DNA from: an uncultured Burkholderiales bacterium
GTDB lineage: Bacteria; Pseudomonadota; Gammaproteobacteria; Burkholderiales; Burkholderiaceae_D
Direction: 5' to 3'
NCBI GenBank assembly: GCA_937872165.1
Contig: CALMOR010000012.1
Location: 11,829 to 18,870, forward strand
Length of the DNA stretch: 7,042 bases
In this document: positions 5,855-7,042 of the stretch, one piece after another
Layout of the letters: each line of letters starts with the position of its first letter
How positions within the stretch are numbered: the first letter of the stretch is position 1
The notes under the pieces: model-generated
Told to the model about the DNA's origin: nothing
The model's input: only the letters and a program-made list of their open reading frames with translations
The model's database searches: none
Translations under genes and position numbers: made by a program

Positions 5855-6819
5855 CGCCGGGCCCGACCGACCCGTTGTCGCTGCGGGTCGCGGCGATCCG
5901 CGACGTCGCCGACGGCATCCGCGCGCTCGTCCTGGTGGCGGCCGGAGGCGGCTCGCTTCCCGTCTACGAGGCCGGTGCGCATCTGCGCTTCCCGATCGCG
6001 TTGCCCGACGGCACGTCGTGCGTTCGCGAGTACTCGATCGCCGGCGACCCGCGCGAGCGCGAGCGCTACGAGATCGCGGTCCTCCACGACCGCGGCGGCC
6101 GCGGCGGCTCGGCCCGCATGCATGCGTTGCGGGTCGACGACGTCGTCGTCGCGAGCGGTCCGTTGAATGCCTTCCCGATCGCGGCCGAAGCCGACGACCA
6201 CCTGCTCGTCGCCGGCGGCATCGGCATCACGCCGCTGCTCTGCATGGCCCGCACGCTGAAGGCCCGCGACGCGACGATGGCCATCCACTACGTCGCGCGG
6301 TCGCCGGCGCGCATGGCGTATCGCGAAGAGGCCGAAGCGCTCGGCGCGAGGCTCTACTTCGACGAGGGCGATGCGAGCCGCGGGCTGCCTCTGTCCACGG
6401 TGCTCGCGTCGCCGGGTCCGAACCGGCACCTCTACGTCTGCGGTCCGGCACCGATGATCGCGGCCGCGATCGAGACCGCGACGGCGCTCGGCTGGTCCCG
6501 CTCGCAGATCCATCACGAGAGCTTCGGCGGCGCGGTCGCGCTCGCGAGCGACCGACCGGTCCGGGTCCATCTGAAGGCATCGCGGCGGACCGTCGACGTG
6601 GCCGCCGACGAAAGCATCCTCGACGCGCTGCTGCGCGAAGGACTCGATCCGCTGCACGACTGCCGACGCGGCGAATGCGGCCTCTGCATGACCGACGTGC
6701 TCGACGGCGTGCCCGACCATCGCGACCACGTGCTGTCGGCCCGCGAGCGCGACGGCGGGCGCGTGATCTGCACGTGCGTGTCGCGCGCGCTGACGCCCGA
6801 GCTCACGCTCGATCTCTGA
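5851..6819 (+). CDS. PDR/VanB family FMN-, NAD- and [2Fe-2S]-containing oxygenase reductase
   Basis: A 322-residue class IA oxygenase reductase, nearly the same length as phthalate dioxygenase reductase. It would pass electrons from NADH through FMN to a [2Fe-2S] centre and on to a Rieske-type oxygenase. Domains in order are an FMN-binding barrel with REYSIAGDP (59-67), and an NAD-binding domain with LLVAGGIGITPLLCM (118-132) and YVCGPAPMI (195-203). A C-terminal plant-type ferredoxin domain follows, with Cys271, Cys276 and Cys279 (CRRGECGLC) and a fourth ligand, most likely Cys309 in CTCVSRA; Cys307 is an extra neighbour. The protein ends ELTLDL, as this family typically does. It starts at a GTG inside the amidase stop (GTGA). 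No oxygenase gene is in the window, so the physiological partner must lie downstream or elsewhere. Family is certain; the substrate class (often aromatic acids or methoxy-aromatics) is inferred. Confidence 0.94.
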   Translation: MTPGPTDPLSLRVAAIRDVADGIRALVLVAAGGGSLPVYEAGAHLRFPIALPDGTSCVREYSIAGDPRERERYEIAVLHDRGGRGGSARMHALRVDDVVVASGPLNAFPIAAEADDHLLVAGGIGITPLLCMARTLKARDATMAIHYVARSPARMAYREEAEALGARLYFDEGDASRGLPLSTVLASPGPNRHLYVCGPAPMIAAAIETATALGWSRSQIHHESFGGAVALASDRPVRVHLKASRRTVDVAADESILDALLREGLDPLHDCRRGECGLCMTDVLDGVPDHRDHVLSARERDGGRVICTCVSRALTPELTLDL

Positions 6820-6822
6820 GCG

Positions 6823-7042
6823 ATGGAGCGCATCGCGGTCGTCGGCATCGGCGCGATCGGCGGCCTCGTCGCGCGCGGACTGCATCGCGCCGGCTTCGGG
6901 CCGAACCTGCTCGCGTCGGCGCGCGGCGTCGGACGACTGCGCGAACGCGGACTGCGCGTCCGCGACGGCGACGTCGTCGCCGTCTCGCGCCCGTGGACGA
7001 CCGCCGCTGCGCATGCGCGCGGCGTGCAGGCCCGGGGGGTGG
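6823..7042 (+). CDS. Ketopantoate reductase (ApbA/PanE)-like NAD(P)-dependent oxidoreductase, 5' part only
   Basis: The first 73 codons of a reading frame cut by the window end. MERIAVVGIGAIGGLVARGL is a Rossmann nucleotide-binding start with the G-x-G-A-I-G-G pattern typical of 2-dehydropantoate 2-reductase relatives. The LRERGLRVRDGD segment (residues 44-55) also fits that family. In catabolic operons such proteins commonly reduce or oxidise 2-keto or 2-hydroxy acids rather than make pantothenate, so panE is not assigned. The gene begins 3 bases after the reductase stop, with only a weak GAG as ribosome site, so it probably relies on translational coupling. The final bases contain a run of six G; the family's usual next strand and D-x-V...K motif are not reached, so a full-length, intact gene cannot be confirmed. 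Confidence 0.75.
   Translation, partial: MERIAVVGIGAIGGLVARGLHRAGFGPNLLASARGVGRLRERGLRVRDGDVVAVSRPWTTAAAHARGVQARGV

Noticed and set aside
6115..6126. Perfect 12-base palindrome CGCATGCATGCG
   Set aside because: It lies inside the reductase gene and encodes the R-M-H-A stretch, in which Met-His is conserved in this family, so codon constraint explains it better than a binding site.
1..7042. Mobile elements, CRISPR arrays, tRNA/rRNA genes, riboswitches
   Set aside because: No transposase, integrase, phage or Cas motifs, no regularly spaced repeats, no tRNA-like cloverleaf and no rRNA-like sequence were seen. There is no gap over 62 bases to hold a large untranslated element.

Overview
The window comes from a very GC-rich bacterial chromosome or large replicon (by eye near 70% G+C, with almost all third codon positions G or C). 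It is densely packed: every stretch is coding except for short gaps of 3 to 62 bases. The gene families (branched-chain-type ABC transporter parts, a LysR regulator, a phthalate-dioxygenase-reductase/VanB-type flavoprotein, a class II aldolase-like enzyme) and the packing suggest a Gram-negative proteobacterium, most likely a betaproteobacterium such as a Burkholderiales member. That is inference; no ribosomal or other marker gene is present.

Left block (1-2672, + strand): the end of a LivF-type ATPase, a DUF1116 protein of the AllG (oxamate carbamoyltransferase subunit) family starting inside the livF stop codon, and a secreted periplasmic substrate-binding protein of the branched-chain amino acid/amide type. 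The DUF1116 gene sits between two transporter genes, which suggests that the imported solute and the DUF1116 enzyme belong to one route.

Middle (2683-3689): a LysR-type regulator on the minus strand. It converges with the binding-protein gene across a 10-base gap, where a 9-bp inverted repeat spans both stop codons. It diverges from the right block across a 62-base intergenic region that should hold its operator and the promoters.

Right block (3690-7042, + strand): a tightly coupled catabolic-looking operon. It contains a class II aldolase/adducin-family enzyme with its metal histidines but without the FucA-type catalytic Glu, an amidase-signature hydrolase, a PDR/VanB-type FMN/[2Fe-2S] reductase, and the start of a ketopantoate-reductase-like NAD(P) enzyme cut by the window end. 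The first two junctions are ATGA and GTGA overlaps; the last gap is 3 bases.

Taken together this looks like an uptake-plus-degradation locus for a small organic acid, amide or aromatic compound, under LysR control. The reductase needs an oxygenase partner that is not in the window, and the substrate cannot be read from these genes. No mobile element, CRISPR array, tRNA or rRNA was seen.
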